From Acheta domesticus (taxonomy: Eukaryota > Arthropoda > Insecta > Orthoptera > Gryllidae), in assembly GCA_031308135.1 (NCBI GenBank), contig JAHLJT010000631.1, positions 171,919,612 to 171,983,611 of the forward strand: DNA of 64,000 bases. Direction: 5' to 3'. Positions 32,301-42,239 of this stretch are shown one piece after another (the stretch's first letter is position 1; each line of letters begins with the position of its first letter). Both the position numbers and the translations under genes were made by a program. A model generated the notes under the pieces. The model did no database searches. It saw only the letters and a list, made by a program, of their open reading frames with translations, and was not told the origin of the DNA.

Positions 32301-35300
32301 TGGTGTGAAGCCCCCACGTGCTGCCATCTGAGCCTCTAGACACCGTGGCATGGATTCAAAGAGAGCCTGAATATGCTGCTATACTTAGGTTTTTATTTCT
32401 TGGCGCGCATGGGCTTGTCTTCAAGATGGAATATCTCACTGTATTTCGCGTCATTCGTGCCGTTAGGAGTCGCATGATCGTCAGCACTGTTCGATACAGT
32501 GGCGATCATGCGACCCCAGGCGGCTCGACTGATAACGATGCGAAATACCGTGAGATATTCAATCGTGAATGCACGCCTCCACGCGCCAAGAAATAAAAAC
32601 CCAAGTATAGGGAACTACCTTCACGCGGTTTCTATGCGTGACCACAAAGCGTCGACAATGGCTTCAGGAGGACCAGAACGTACCAGTGATACCAGTCGTT
32701 CTTCGCTGAAAGCTTGCACATTCCTCACAACATGCAGCGGTATGCGTGCCACCAGTTTCCACTACTTTTCCACATTTGACGGCTCTACACCCACTGAGTG
32801 TGGCGTAACATTGACCCGACCGGTCACACAAAACAGGGCACTGCTAGGCCAACGTGCACGCCATCTAAGCAAATTTAATCGCTTCGTAGGGGTACACTGT
32901 TCTACACATTCACCGATTTTTAAGCAATTCCGACCATTCCTTCTTGGTGTTGCAATTTTCACAAATACCAGTGTATTTAAAAAAATGTTGATCCTCAGGT
33001 TCTAATACTGAATAAGGGGAGGAAGATTGAAGAAAAAAAGTAGATAAGTAAGCTTGAACTAAACACGGTATGTTTTATTTACTCATAAACATTTACGCAT
33101 TTCTAAATTTGTTTCTGAAAAACTGGTTTGTCTGTCAGTAAAGGCGTGTTTATAAACTGAAAATTATCTTTCCGCTTCTGGAGTTGTACTCGTATTTGAA
33201 AAAATGCCTGTGAGTTATTCTTTTAGCGAGGATTTCTTTCCACGTGGTATCAATCAAAGCAAATCTTTCATGCCAACATAAACTTTGAATTTGCGGTTTT
33301 GTTACTTGTTATAAAAAGGTAGAAAAATTAAAAACTTAGATTGATTTTTATTTGTCTTCTGTCAAGTTTAAGTTCCAAAATTGCTTCACTGTCTAAGGTT
33401 GGAAACACTTTTAACGGTTCAACTAGTATTTTATTTCGTAACCGTTACAAAATATTCGAGAAAGCATGTGCTGTTGGAGCACCACTAGTTAATGTTGAGA
33501 TTTGCCATTACGTATGGCAGTCATCTGCTCACCCTGCCCACCCAGCACGCTCCGACGTCTTCTTCCATCCTTCCTACTCTTCCACCCCGTCCGTCACCTC
33601 TGACTGGCCCGTATCCTTCCTGCAATGCCCGGCGTCTATTCATTGGTGGTTCCGGACGCGTCACTGCTAAGGTCATTAGTCCCGCTAGTGTAATGTTTTT
33701 CCTCGGGAGGTGGGATGATGAGATACGGCGCCGACCTACAAGTCGGCTAGCGGATTCCCTCAACCAAAAGCGGGGCACAGCCCCAGTCGGGACTAGCTCT
33801 CAGCTCCCGACTGGTCTCCCGGTACGTGTGGTAGCGTAGTGGATGTAAGTGTAAATGTGTGTAAGAGGCGAGGGTAGCTCTTTTGCTGTGGCTCTTTTTG
33901 TGAGGGTCCTACTCCGGCATTTGCCTGGTATTGATCGGAGAAACCACAGAAAACTATCGACCAGAGTAGCTGGACACTTGAATTCTCCTTCAGACAGCAG
34001 CTGAACTAGACCTAGTTGTCTAGCTAGTGTCAAAAATCCTGCCACCGTCGTAACTCGAACTCTAGGACCTTCCGGTCAGTGACATTGCAGTAACATCAGT
34101 TGATGCCCTCAGCCACCTCTCCCAGTGCACTGCCTTCTAGATACATTGTGGTTTCCATTAATCCAAAGCTTCCATTAAACAAAGGAGAATATAAAAACTT
34201 CCTAGAATGTAACTATGATGATTCATTAGTTGATCGTGTGTTATGGAATGAAGATAAAAATACATTAGGGATAATGGCTTAATGTTATTGGAGAATTCAT
34301 ATTAATAAAAATATATATTGCTACCTTGATGTTAGATTAAGAACATTATTAGGTGCAAAAGCTTAATTTGTTGGTCTGTTTGACCATTAGAGCAACAATT
34401 TGAATTGCAACCCACAATGTTTTTTCTTGAATGTTCAGAAGTATTCATGTAATCACTCCAGTAGAAGTAAACTCTCCACTCATTGAAATATGTTTGAAGA
34501 ACAAGCATATTGTAACTGAAAGTGCAATGAATCATGTGTCAAACTTTCACTTTTTTGATTGGTGCTAAATGTGGCTATTTATGATTTATACCACTTGATG
34601 TAAACAATGTGCAATCGTCATGTGTCTACAGCTGGTCTGATGGGAGGTTCAACCAAATGTATCTAAAGAACCAAAAAAATTAAAAGGTTTACTCTTCTGA
34701 AAAATAAAATGATTTTGACATACTAAACATTATGCATTTTCAATGACGTTGTGTACATGCATGCACTCATGTACATGCACGTATACATATGCACATATAT
34801 TCACTTTTATTTAATATAAGCTAATATATACACTTTTATATACTATAAAGTAAGCGGTCATCCACAAATTACATAACATTTAAGTGTAGGGTTTGAGGCA
34901 GCATTAGGCTGTGTCAATTGTTCAACATTTTCAGAAGTAATTCCTTTTATTCAATCTTACACTAAAACATAAAAAAAATTAACAAATTAAATTTTAAAAG
35001 ATATTGATATTATTCATAGTTTAAAAAAGTTGTGACGCAGACCTGTAAACGTTACAATAAATATAATTATTTTTCATCAATTTTATATTGATTGAATCTG
35101 TAATGCTATCAAGAAAATATTTAAAACTGTTCTATATTCTAGAATCCAATTAAATTGGTACAGTAGGCTCACCCTTGCATTAATGACAGATAGAAATTTC
35201 CTCACCTATGCCTTCTGTAACTCTAAAATTTGTCCCCAATCATTAGGTGTAGTCCCATTGCCAGTTAATTCTAATTATCACAAATTTTAATATGAAACAC

Positions 35301-37295
35301 ATAAGCAAATAATACAAATTGGTTTTACTCTATTGATTTTTCCTTACTGTAATAGTGTGTGGGGTGTTGTCACAAGCATTGTATAATTATTTAGGAGAGT
35401 TTAAGCACATGATAAAGATGCATTACAAGGGGAGAGGGGGGTATTTAAAATATTCCAAATTTGTGTTATGATTTTTATGGATGGCCCCTAAAACAATTTA
35501 GGATATAGTTTCTGCCTCTCTCTCCCTCTGGGCAAAAATATTATGTAATGCATAAAGATACTATTTAATGTGTGTAAAATAAACCTCAATCTTGTGTTTT
35601 GCCAAACTAATATTCAACCAAAGGAAGTAAAAAATCAATAATTTGGTATTGTATCTTATTTTGTTTGAATTAATTTTAATATCTGGCCATGCAATGGTCT
35701 AGGGTGGCTTCAAAAGGAGAGGAGGAAGGCATGATACTGACACCCTTTCTTTGAAAATATACAGGAAAGGAAATTTTCAATAAATATGGTTAGAAATGAA
35801 ATGTATATTGAGGTATCTACAAAGAGCCTGATCTTGCAAAAAGTTCCATATATTTCCTATTAAAATTTGTTATGATGAAGGTGAAGCATAGCCAGAAGAC
35901 TTTAACAATGGAGTATCTTTGATATTCAAATTTATTTATAGTAGAAATATTACTGAAAAGTATTTCAGGTATTCTATTTCAGTCTGTTTATAAATTAGAA
36001 AACACAAAAAAATATAAAATAAATTGAATAACATACTTACTAACATGAATGAATTAAAAAAAATTGCTTCCTTTAGTTTTAGAAAATGCTCCTGCTTTTA
36101 AATAGATTTTGGAGCTGCCCTTGACGATGATACTTAGTACTTTATTTAATAATTTCTTAATCTTGATTATATTGTTTGACAATTTAAATAATAAAAAGAA
36201 AAATAAGTGAGAGTTATTATCAGACTGTTTAAAAAAGTAGAAGTAAAAAATTTATAAGTGAAATGCACACATGAATTAATTTTCTGAACTAAGAGAATCA
36301 TGTAAATTGTAATGAGAAACAGAATAAATAGAGCGTATTTTAAAGATCTATCTGCCATCATAAATGAAACAAATGTTTTATTTCTGAAAGTAGATAATTG
36401 CCTTTTCAAGAGGTCTTTAGATTCCATAAATTTCTAATTGAATATGTCCTGTAGAAGTTTATCTCATTTAAGGGTGCAGAAGACTCCATTGGTCATCATG
36501 TTAAACTCATAGTTGAACAAATTGAAAAACATGGAAGCCAGTTTGGTGTGGTAAAGATAATTTTGCAAAGTCACCACATAAGAAGGGTAATATTATCCTT
36601 CTATATATGAACTAATTTTATATTTCCCTGATTGATCTCTGCCTTTCTTGAATGATGTACAATTTTACTTTTAGCGCTACTTTGGAGCATGGTTTTCAAT
36701 GTATGGAGTCCCTCGTACATTACTTGAGAAAATCCAAGGAGATGCCGAAGATGTAATAGCTCATCAAATAGAAAGCTTTAATAAGAAAATAGTTACCATA
36801 GCATCATACTTAGAAAAGCGAGATTCGGTCAGTAAATATTAGGAAAAATTAATTTAACAAAATAAAATAAGCAGTTGGATCTTTTTCACTTGAAAAATTA
36901 TGTTCAATATCTAACAAATTGCTTTCAGATTAACGAAAAGAGTATTGGAAGTTATTTGAGTCAAAAGACACTTGCTTTATTGCCAGAAATAGGCCTTTTA
37001 GACTTCTTATTGAAAGTACAAACCCTTGAAACTCTGTATGATTTTCTTAAAACTTATCAGCAATTTCCACATTTAGTTATATATCAAGGTGGGTCAAGTT
37101 ATATACATTTTTTCATGAAATTATAACAAAATATTATGCACTTAAATATGAGACTCTATCATTATAAATAAAAGGGCTGTAAACATTTTTGTTTCAGATT
37201 ATTGTTGGCCTCCAATAATGGAATTTGTACCTTATAATTTATATATAGAAATACCAGAAGTACCAAAGCTTGAAATACCCCATACAATCCAATAG
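20391..37295 (+). CDS. TEX47-like (testis-expressed protein 47 family) protein
   Basis: Exons: 20391-20573, 20662-20844, 36473-36586, 36675-36827, 36929-37088, 37198-37295; all junctions GT-AG and in phase, giving 296 residues to a TAG at 37293. A Lys-rich leader is followed by INSLMDVINHALHQTER, YLHRLTYVGQHNF, GCFIYYSKYFMHIVEGAEDS, RYFGAWFSMYGVPRTLLEK and a terminal WPPIMEFVPY segment. This pattern is what I recall for TEX47 (human C7orf62, about 250 residues, a BLUF-like fold), a poorly characterised family expressed in testis. The family call is from memory of the pattern. Intron 2 (20845-36472) is 15.6 kb and TE-filled. The frame after residue 290 appears broken: coding-like sequence continues in another frame beyond the TAG (see next entry). 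Kozak-like context at ATG is GCCATGG. Confidence 0.7.
21059..21979. mobile_element. Non-autonomous hAT-like element in TEX47 intron 2
   Basis: The left end CAGTGGCGTAGCGTGAC and right end GACGCTACGCCACGGCTG form an imperfect TIR, with GGGGATGCTCA (left) and its complement TGAGCATCCCC (right) continuing it. Flanks TTGGATAT and CTGGATAT differ at one base, consistent with an old 8 bp duplication, though the exact right terminus is ambiguous. CAGTGGCGTAGCG-type ends are familiar from hAT elements. The interior holds short open frames without domains. Confidence 0.65.
22372..22922 (-). mobile_element. tRNA-derived SINE (family S1), copy 1
   Basis: Read on minus, the head at the right end resembles a tRNA with A box and B box; then comes a body with a CAGACGAATGCCAAAG-type core and a tail next to ATT/GATT repeats at the left. 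The B box here is degenerate (reading GGGTTCGTGTCC). Pol III would transcribe such an element, with mobilisation by a partner LINE (family knowledge). It lies antisense to the TEX47-like gene within its intron. Confidence 0.75.
23021..23264. mobile_element. Hairpin MITE (family M1), copy 1
   Basis: A nearly complete foldback element: CTATACTTCGGTTTTTCTTT at the left mirrors the right end, and the inverted repeat runs inward through TTGGCGCACGG, the ATGGAATATCTCACGG core and GATCATGCG. Ends are TA then CTTCGG...CCGAAG then TA, compatible with a TA target duplication as in Tc1/mariner-type MITEs. It is non-coding; short open frames on both strands are palindrome artefacts. It lies in TEX47 intron 2. 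Confidence 0.8.
23593..23700 (+). pseudogene. THAP-domain N-terminal fragment
   Basis: The frame from the ATG at 23593 reads MPTTYGNACSAINCSNN... then SFFMFSKD, matching the first half of a THAP (C2CH zinc) domain: C-x4-C, then F-x-FxKD. THAP domains bind DNA in P-element and related transposases and in host factors. The C/H second half is not found downstream; the frame decays into AT-rich sequence by 23814. Likely a transposase relic or an orphan first exon. Confidence 0.5.
24415..25899. mobile_element. piggyBac-like non-autonomous element
   Basis: Flanked by TTAA on both sides (24415-24418, 25896-25899). The termini CCTGTTAAGCGCTA and, on the other strand, CCTTTTAAGTGCTA match at 12 of 14 bases. 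TTAA duplication with short TIRs starting CC is the piggyBac signature. The left subterminal region carries three palindromic units at exact 44 bp spacing (see next entry). Interior is unlike its flanks, with GC-rich segments at both ends. An open frame at 24655-24933 has no transposase motif. About 1.48 kb. Confidence 0.75.
24427..24540. repeat. Three phased palindromic units near the piggyBac-like left end
   Basis: Units of 26 bp begin at 24427, 24471 and 24515, each GCGCTAA(T/A)G followed by a palindrome CCGGATATATCCGG (units 1 and 2) or ACGGATATATCCGT (unit 3), then CGC. The period is exactly 44 bp. The compensating change in unit 3 (C-G to A-T on both arms) keeps the palindrome, suggesting selection. 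They may be transposase or host-factor binding sites; that is inference. Confidence 0.8.
26001..26259. mobile_element. Hairpin MITE (M1), copy 2, with different outer arms
   Basis: Outer arms start CTATACTGCGATTTTTGTAG and pair over about 56 bp with one mismatch. Inside them is the same core seen in the other copies (ATGGAATATGTCACGGCATT... GTCGCATGATCGC). Ends are TA-CTGCG...CGCAG-TA. The near-perfect arms imply recent activity or gene-conversion-like repair. Lies in TEX47 intron 2. Confidence 0.8.
26694..26848. mobile_element. 155 bp hAT-type MITE
   Basis: Starts CAGTGCTTGATTT and ends AAATCAAGCCCTA, with GGAACGCG/CGCGTTCC as an inner inverted pair. Flanking octamers TGTACATG (26686-26693) and TGTACACG (26849-26856) match at 7 of 8. 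An 8 bp duplication with CAG-type ends fits hAT. Confidence 0.7.
28370..29695. mobile_element. THAP-bearing DNA element with TGACGTCA ends
   Basis: The left end TGACGTCATCAGTTAGGGGC and the right end, read on minus as TGACGTCACTTCGTAGGGGC, are alike and are followed on both sides by CGA..(T)..AGGCC. Between them lies a minus-strand THAP-domain pseudogene (28995-29520). THAP plus TIRs suggests a P-like, Kolobok-like or other THAP-carrying transposon. The target duplication is not resolved, so exact ends may be a few bases further out. Confidence 0.55.
28995..29520 (-). pseudogene. THAP-domain gene, three broken exons
   Basis: Exon a (about 29520-29401, minus) reads HYGSKSCVPFCNNTTPER, a THAP first half with C-x3-C, and ends in a GTAAGT donor. 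Exon b follows an acceptor TTTCTTTCTAG and reads ACHKHFK, then TAA, then RDILWEISAVNEKN, giving the C..H of the zinc site with a premature stop. In another frame it continues SAEALLCNIPRCPKYG, the conserved tail of THAP domains. A further open piece after TTCCTAG reads VHPETKKKRKESDVWK and stops near 29000. The stop and frameshift show decay. Confidence 0.6.
30895..31245 (-). mobile_element. tRNA-derived SINE, second family (S2)
   Basis: On minus the head (31245 to about 31165) reads GGGGATGGTGTAGCGGTAAC (A box) and GCGAGTTCAAATCC (B box). A body of about 230 bp follows, ending in an AATTCAATTCAATC tail near 30900. Tail repeats of this type are typical of SINE 3' ends. The head is not a good functional tRNA: the acceptor stem does not pair. 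It shares no body with family S1. Confidence 0.65.
32379..32610. mobile_element. Hairpin MITE (M1), copy 3
   Basis: Ends TATACTTAGGTTTTTATTTC and its mirror; the inner TTGGCGCGCATGG and the ATGGAATATCTCACTG core are shared with copy 1. The loop side carries GTCGCATGATCG...CGATCATGCGAC. TA at both ends. In TEX47 intron 2. Confidence 0.8.
33240..33488 (+). repeat. Candidate Helitron-like end without R1 body
   Basis: The segment ends with a perfect stem, GTGCT-GTTGG-AGCAC, then CACTAG followed by T (CTAG at 33485-33488), the same terminus as the R1 copies. The upstream sequence is unlike the other copies. The left limit is a guess. Confidence 0.35.
33635..34135 (-). mobile_element. tRNA-derived SINE (S1), copy 2
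   Basis: Minus-strand head near 34125 with B box GAGTTCGAGTTACG-like sequence (plus strand CGTAACTCGAACTC) and A box region AGGTGGCTGAGGGCATC. The body contains TCAATACCAGGCAAATGCCG on minus, and CTCGGGAGGTGGG-like phrases at the left are shared with copies 1 and 4. Inside TEX47 intron 2. Confidence 0.8.
34140..36470 (+). other. 3' part of TEX47 intron 2
   Basis: Very AT-rich, no recognisable gene or TE. Ends in the acceptor ATTTAAG before exon 3. Confidence 0.6.
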
Positions 37296-37520
37296 AAGAG
37301 ATAGAGGTTAAACGACGTGTTAGAGGATATTCAGTAACTGAAGGGAAAAAAGAAAGGAAGAGTATTTCAGTTAAAGACAAGCCACTTTTAGAAGGTGCAG
37401 GGGAAAAGACAGTGAGTGACTCGAATGTACAGGAGGGTCCTGAACGATCCGGAACACCAACAAGTCCAGGAGCAGCAAAGAACCAGAAGCAGCAGTGTAA
37501 ACATGCAGTGTTCTAGCTAT
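37289..37520 (+). pseudogene. Out-of-frame continuation of TEX47-like exon 6
   Basis: One frame away from the TAG at 37293 the sequence reads on as a charged, protein-like stretch beginning NPIEEIEVKRRVRGYSVTEG and running through SGTPTSPGAAKNQKQQ, until a stop near 37516. A one-base loss or two-base gain near 37283-37290 would explain it. It may be an assembly error or genuine loss of the C-terminal tail. A possible donor (GTAAAC) lies near 37498. Confidence 0.45.
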
Positions 37521-38113
37521 TTTGAAAAATACATAGTCTTAAAAGGTATATCCTTCTGTTTGTTTTGCTTTTGGAACATGCTTGTTTTGATAAAGAGTTG
37601 TTAACAGCTCTTTCATATTGAGGTCAATGAGCATTATTTTTATCAATGTTTTATTTACATTGATATTGTATAGTATTAGCGACATATCACATTGTACATT
37701 AGTGGCAGAGAGGGCAATGCAGCCCTCCCAAGTCCACATATTTTTATAATTTTACTCAATTTATTGAAAACATTTGCTATATATTGATTACATCACATTC
37801 AATGGAATATTCCTATTAAGAATTACATTTTATTTTCTAGCAAAAAAATGAAAAAAATATTTGCAGTGGGGAGGGGGAAATAGCCCTATTTTCGAAATAT
37901 TTTGTGGGCCTACCTAGACTCAGTGAGTGTTAACAGACTTTCTTATTTCTACTGAAACTAGAGGGAACCTGTGAAAATTTAATAGTGAGAACTGTCAGAA
38001 AAGTGCAATAGGTTATTATCCCTTACTGCAAATTTAAGTAAAAAATGATTGAAGTAAAAAACTTGAAAGCTACCACTCCTAACTACTATCATTCTATTTT
38101 TGCATCTCCGCAG

Positions 38114-38207
38114 ATAGTCTCTTCCTACTGGCAGGAAGATTGGATATTATGCAGCACAAAATCAATGAAGATTGAGAAAATAAGACCTCCAGTGCTCCAT
38201 CCATTAG
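38114..38207 (+). other. Possible additional exon of the TEX47-like gene
   Basis: Flanked by an acceptor (CTCCGCAG) and donor (GTACAC). One frame is open (IVSSYWQEDWILCSTKSMKI...). Its phase does not fit cleanly with the neighbouring candidate exons, so it may be spurious or separated from them by another frame error. Confidence 0.25.
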
Positions 38208-38560
38208 GTACACAACTGTGTAGTGTTTTGTTTCTATCATCCTAATTTGGAGGGAAAAAGTGGTGCAAATGTGCATGATTTGAAATTTTTGAAATGAAAA
38301 TACTTGAGGAATAATCATGTTTTGATCTGATATAACCATAATGTAAGAAAATAATAATAACAGAAAAAACATTTTTTGCTGCTTTCTGGTCATTTGAAAA
38401 ACAATTGTTATTCAAATGTAATATTTACATTTACATTTAATTAAATTTTTTTAAAATAATACATTTAATGCATTTGATATTGGAACTTATGTTATTCCAA
38501 TGTTAATAGAATTACCAATCAGATAGTCAAATTATTTAAAAATATTGTGTAAATAGTGAA

Positions 38561-38860
38561 ATCTTTCAATATACTGGCAGTGCATAATATACATTAACAC
38601 AACCTATGCAAAGACACTGAATGAAAATCTCGTTAACCATTGAAAAGTAGGAGGTGGTGGATTCAGATATTCTTGGGTAAAATGTACAAAATTTGCCAAT
38701 AAATATTGCAATCTTTTAAATTACTGGCAGTGTGTAATATATAAACCAACACAACCTATCAGCTTCGCTAAGGTAATGAATTAAAATCTTGTTAACCATC
38801 CAAAAGTAGTAGGAGGAGGATTCAGATATTCCTGAGTAAAATGTACGTAATTCGTGATCA
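38561..38860. repeat. Two-unit tandem duplication, about 150 bp period
   Basis: Unit 1 from about 38561 and unit 2 from about 38711 share ACTGGCAGTG, AACACAACCTAT, ATCT(C/T)GTTAACCAT and GGATTCAGATATTC in the same order. The units have diverged moderately. No coding role is apparent. Confidence 0.7.
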
Positions 38861-38979
38861 GTTTTTTTAATACATCTAACTTTTTATGGACATTGTGGTT
38901 CGTATACATACACGCCCGCACGCGCATGCACGCACGCACGCACGCACATACATCCACTCACCCCACCCCCCACACACTC

Positions 38980-39273
38980 TCTCTTTCAGTACTCCGAAGA
39001 AAAAACATCGACGGGTAGCCATTCTGGAACCTCTCTTCGGTCTCTTCTCTCTACGGTGCAGGGGATTGGATCTCCTGGACCGGTGGCTTGGAGTACGCAA
39101 GCAGGCCCCGGGGCGTCGTTATCCCGGAGAGTATTATATCGTCATGATGCGTCATCCAACTGTAACGCCAAAGACGCGGACCACTTGGCGTCATTGGTAG
39201 AAAAGGTGTCAAGTGAGGGGTGGCGAACTTTCAGCGAACTGGAGGACGAGATTGCGAACTCCTCGAGTACCTG
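38980..39273 (+). other. Candidate terminal exon, Ser/Gly-rich
   Basis: A strong pyrimidine-tract acceptor (CTCTCTCTTTCAG) precedes a frame open to a stop at 39271-39273: YSEEKTSTGSHSGTS... ending SSEGWRTFSELEDEIANSSS. This looks like the C-terminus of a real protein, and its position suggests the end of the TEX47-like gene, but the phase does not link to the exon at 38114. An alternative frame is open to 39200 and looks less protein-like. No domain recognised. Confidence 0.4.
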
Positions 39274-39409
39274 AAGCCACGGAACAACGTTCATGGGGAT
39301 ACCAAGCGGATGGCGAGTTCCCTCTACTTTCGTTTCAGTGCCCTTGATTATATTTTCAAAAAATTAAGCACTGACCTTACTTGAAGATGTAGTTTTGATA
39401 AATATTGAG

Positions 39410-40561
39410 AAAACATGCTGACATCTATCGCCGCCCAAAGTACATTTTTGTGACTTTTTCCTAATTTTTCGATTTCCTAATATTAATTTTAGAACACAAA
39501 AACCTCGACCTAAATGGCAATTTTCTTTTAAAACTTTTAAGCCGTTTTTGAGACAATAGCGTTTAAGGGCTACTAAAAATGCGAAATTTGAAGCTCTTTT
39601 TCACAGAAAATTTTTGAGTTTTCAAAAAACTTCATTTAAAGTCATTTGAAACACATTAACTCACAAATACAATAGTGTTTATATTTTGCTGGTAATGCGC
39701 ATAATAAAGATTTGAGAAACCTTTAAAAAAATTACATTTGTGTAATTTTTTAAAAAGCAACAAAATACATCAAAATAAACTTTACGTCATATCAAAGAGT
39801 GTAATTAGCACTATCCGTTCCAAAAGTACAAGAAAAAAGTTTGAGCAGTTTTTGAGATAATCTTGTTTTCGTAATTTTTTAAAATTGCACATATTGCACG
39901 CAATATTGTTCAAAAACTACTAAAATTTTCAAAAAAATGTACATGACCTTAATGAAAGAACTCACTTTGGAGAAGAAATTTTATTTGGAGGAAAAATATC
40001 TTATCTGCAATTTTATAGTTGGGGAAGACGCCGACAAAAATGGAAACTTTTGCAATTTTCGAAAATTCAGTTTTCAACCGACATGAGACCTACGCCATTC
40101 TCTTAAATTATCTTCAGACTATCCAGCAACAAAATTTAGTCAAAATTGTTGGCGCCATTTTTTTGAAAATTTTGAAAATGTCGCAGGGGCTTCATATAAA
40201 GTACCCTCTCAAAATAAAATATCGGTTTCAAATTCAAGGGGCCGCGAGATCATTCAGATCGATCGGGGAGTATCAATTTTGGAGAAAATCGGCTGAACGG
40301 TTTAGTCGCTAGCGTTGTTCACAGACGGACGGACAGACGTTTTACTTTCAATTGTTTTTTCGGTATCAAGGACCCACAAAATAGGGATTCTGGCTGCACC
40401 ACGTGTTAGGAGATTTTTTGTTCTTAATTTAACAACTGGATTTATCCACTTTTTCGTTACCAGGGCCCAGAGTTTTTCTGCCGAAAATCCGCCGTTTTTT
40501 CGCGCAGCATTACATAACTTTCCCTACATTATACGTACGTACGTATAGTGTACGGGAAAGT
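39410..40561 (-). repeat. R1 arm with terminal hairpin
   Basis: Same order as the arm at 1-1254: GCTGACATCTATCGCCGCCC at the start, the GACGGACGGACAGACG tract near 40325, then TTAACAACTGGATTTATCC and the hairpin 40517-40561 (ACTTTCCC...GGGAAAGT). No opposite arm follows the hairpin, so this is a half copy. The open frame at 40019-40312 is a repeat shadow. Confidence 0.65.
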
Positions 40562-42229
40562 AAAAATTAAGGTTGTACAAAGAGAAACAATTAACATTAA
40601 AGAGCGAATAAACACCAAAATCAAAAAAAACTTCGAAAAACTCTGAAATCCTTCCCCAAATTTAAGAATCATTTTAGGCTTTTAGAAAAAAAAATATCCC
40701 CGCGTTTATATTACAAAAATCAGGGCTGTACAAAGAGAAACAATTAACATTGGTTCTTACGGACGAATAAACACCAAAATCAAAAAACCTTAGAAAAAAT
40801 CTGAAACCCTTCTCAAACTTTAAGAATAATTTTAGGAATAATCTTAGAAAAAAATATCCAAGCGTTTACATTCTGACACGATGCTCGAGCAAAATAGTCT
40901 CGTGCGGGACTCTAATTCAAATTATCAATAATAACTATAATTACTGTTAGTGATGACTTCTTTCTAAAAAGTGGCTTCCAAAATTAAGTAATTACAGTAC
41001 TGATATTGTAACATTATATTTTAGCTTTCACAATAATTTAACGTTTCCTTCTGTGACTGCTTTGCCCTTGTTCATCACCCACTTAATCTGTTTCAAAATA
41101 CACTTCTGTATGGTGTGCATGTAAAATTTTTGACAAGGAATGAGAGTAGAGCTCATTCTCGCTCTCTTCCAATATGTAGGTAAGGTTTTGAAGTGACCGG
41201 TACAGTGTTCACTGCCAAGGTGCCGTAATCTAAAAGAAGTTCCAAAAAAGCTGCCAGGTCGTTACACAGTTCAGAATATAAGTCCAAATACCAAATAGAA
41301 ATTCCAATAACAAGCCGGGTCGAACACAATGTAAATCTGGATATTTAAGTCTTTCCGGTGCGGACGCAATCTCTGAAGTGCCGGCCCGCCCGGCCGCAGC
41401 CAGCCCCGTCCCCGCCCGGGGAGGGCGAGGGGGGGGAGAGGGGTTTGCGCTGCCCCTCCATCCCCGCCGCAGCCACCGCCCCGGCGCTGCCGTGGCGCGC
41501 CTTCCCGCGGTGACGTGGCGCCGCCGAGGGTATGAGTGGCGGTGGGCGTACTTATGTTTTAACCGCCACTACAGGTTTCATTTCCTGGTTACTCTCGGTA
41601 GTGTTGTCGTACTGTGGGCATCCGTTCTCGATATCCTTGTATTTAGAAAAGTCAAAATAATTGAGTATTTTTTGCATCGATATGTACAATGTGAATAAGA
41701 AAATTAAGAAAACAGTATTGAACAATTTTGTTCCATAAACGTTAATGTGCGATTCTGCATCAACAGTTTTTTGTAAAATAGTCTATAAAATTAAGTGCAA
41801 AGTCATTTAACAAACTAGAAAACGATGCAAATGTTTTAATTCCAAAAGAAGTTATATTAATTTTTGTGAATAGAAATCGTCTGTTTTAATCACTGTTTAG
41901 GGGTTCTGTACTTGAAAATAGTATTAGTATTTTGTTAAAAATGTATCTCCATTTCAACGGGGTGGCTTAGAGTTCTAAAAATGTGGTAGTATGTTTTTTC
42001 CTTCCATTTCCTATGATATGACTTACGGAACATATTCTTACATAACACGTTATTTACATAACATTAATACTCAAAATTCATTATAATATATTATGCTATT
42101 GCTATATTTTAAAATAAATTTACAATAATCAGAATTGTAGCATATCCAGACGAAGCCCTTGCACTACATGTGCCTTAGGCAGTTTCTGAAATCTGCTCCT
42201 TTCGACGTACGCAGGTAAGGAGGGAGAAG
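40562..42229. other. Intergenic with a GC-rich island
   Basis: Starts with a local direct repeat (GTACAAAGAGAAACAATTAA near 40575 and near 40728, each followed by ACACCAAAATCAAAAAA). At 41355-41545 a sharply GC-rich block, rich in CG, sits in AT-rich DNA. An open frame crosses it (41378-41698) but has no domain. It could be an unmethylated CpG island or a TE fragment. Confidence 0.45.
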
Positions 42230-42239
42230 GTGCGGGACA

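Noticed and set aside
38886..39200. Alternative frame of the 39 kb exon
   Set aside because: Its start lies in a CA/CG simple repeat, and the other frame has a more natural composition and a longer run to a stop.
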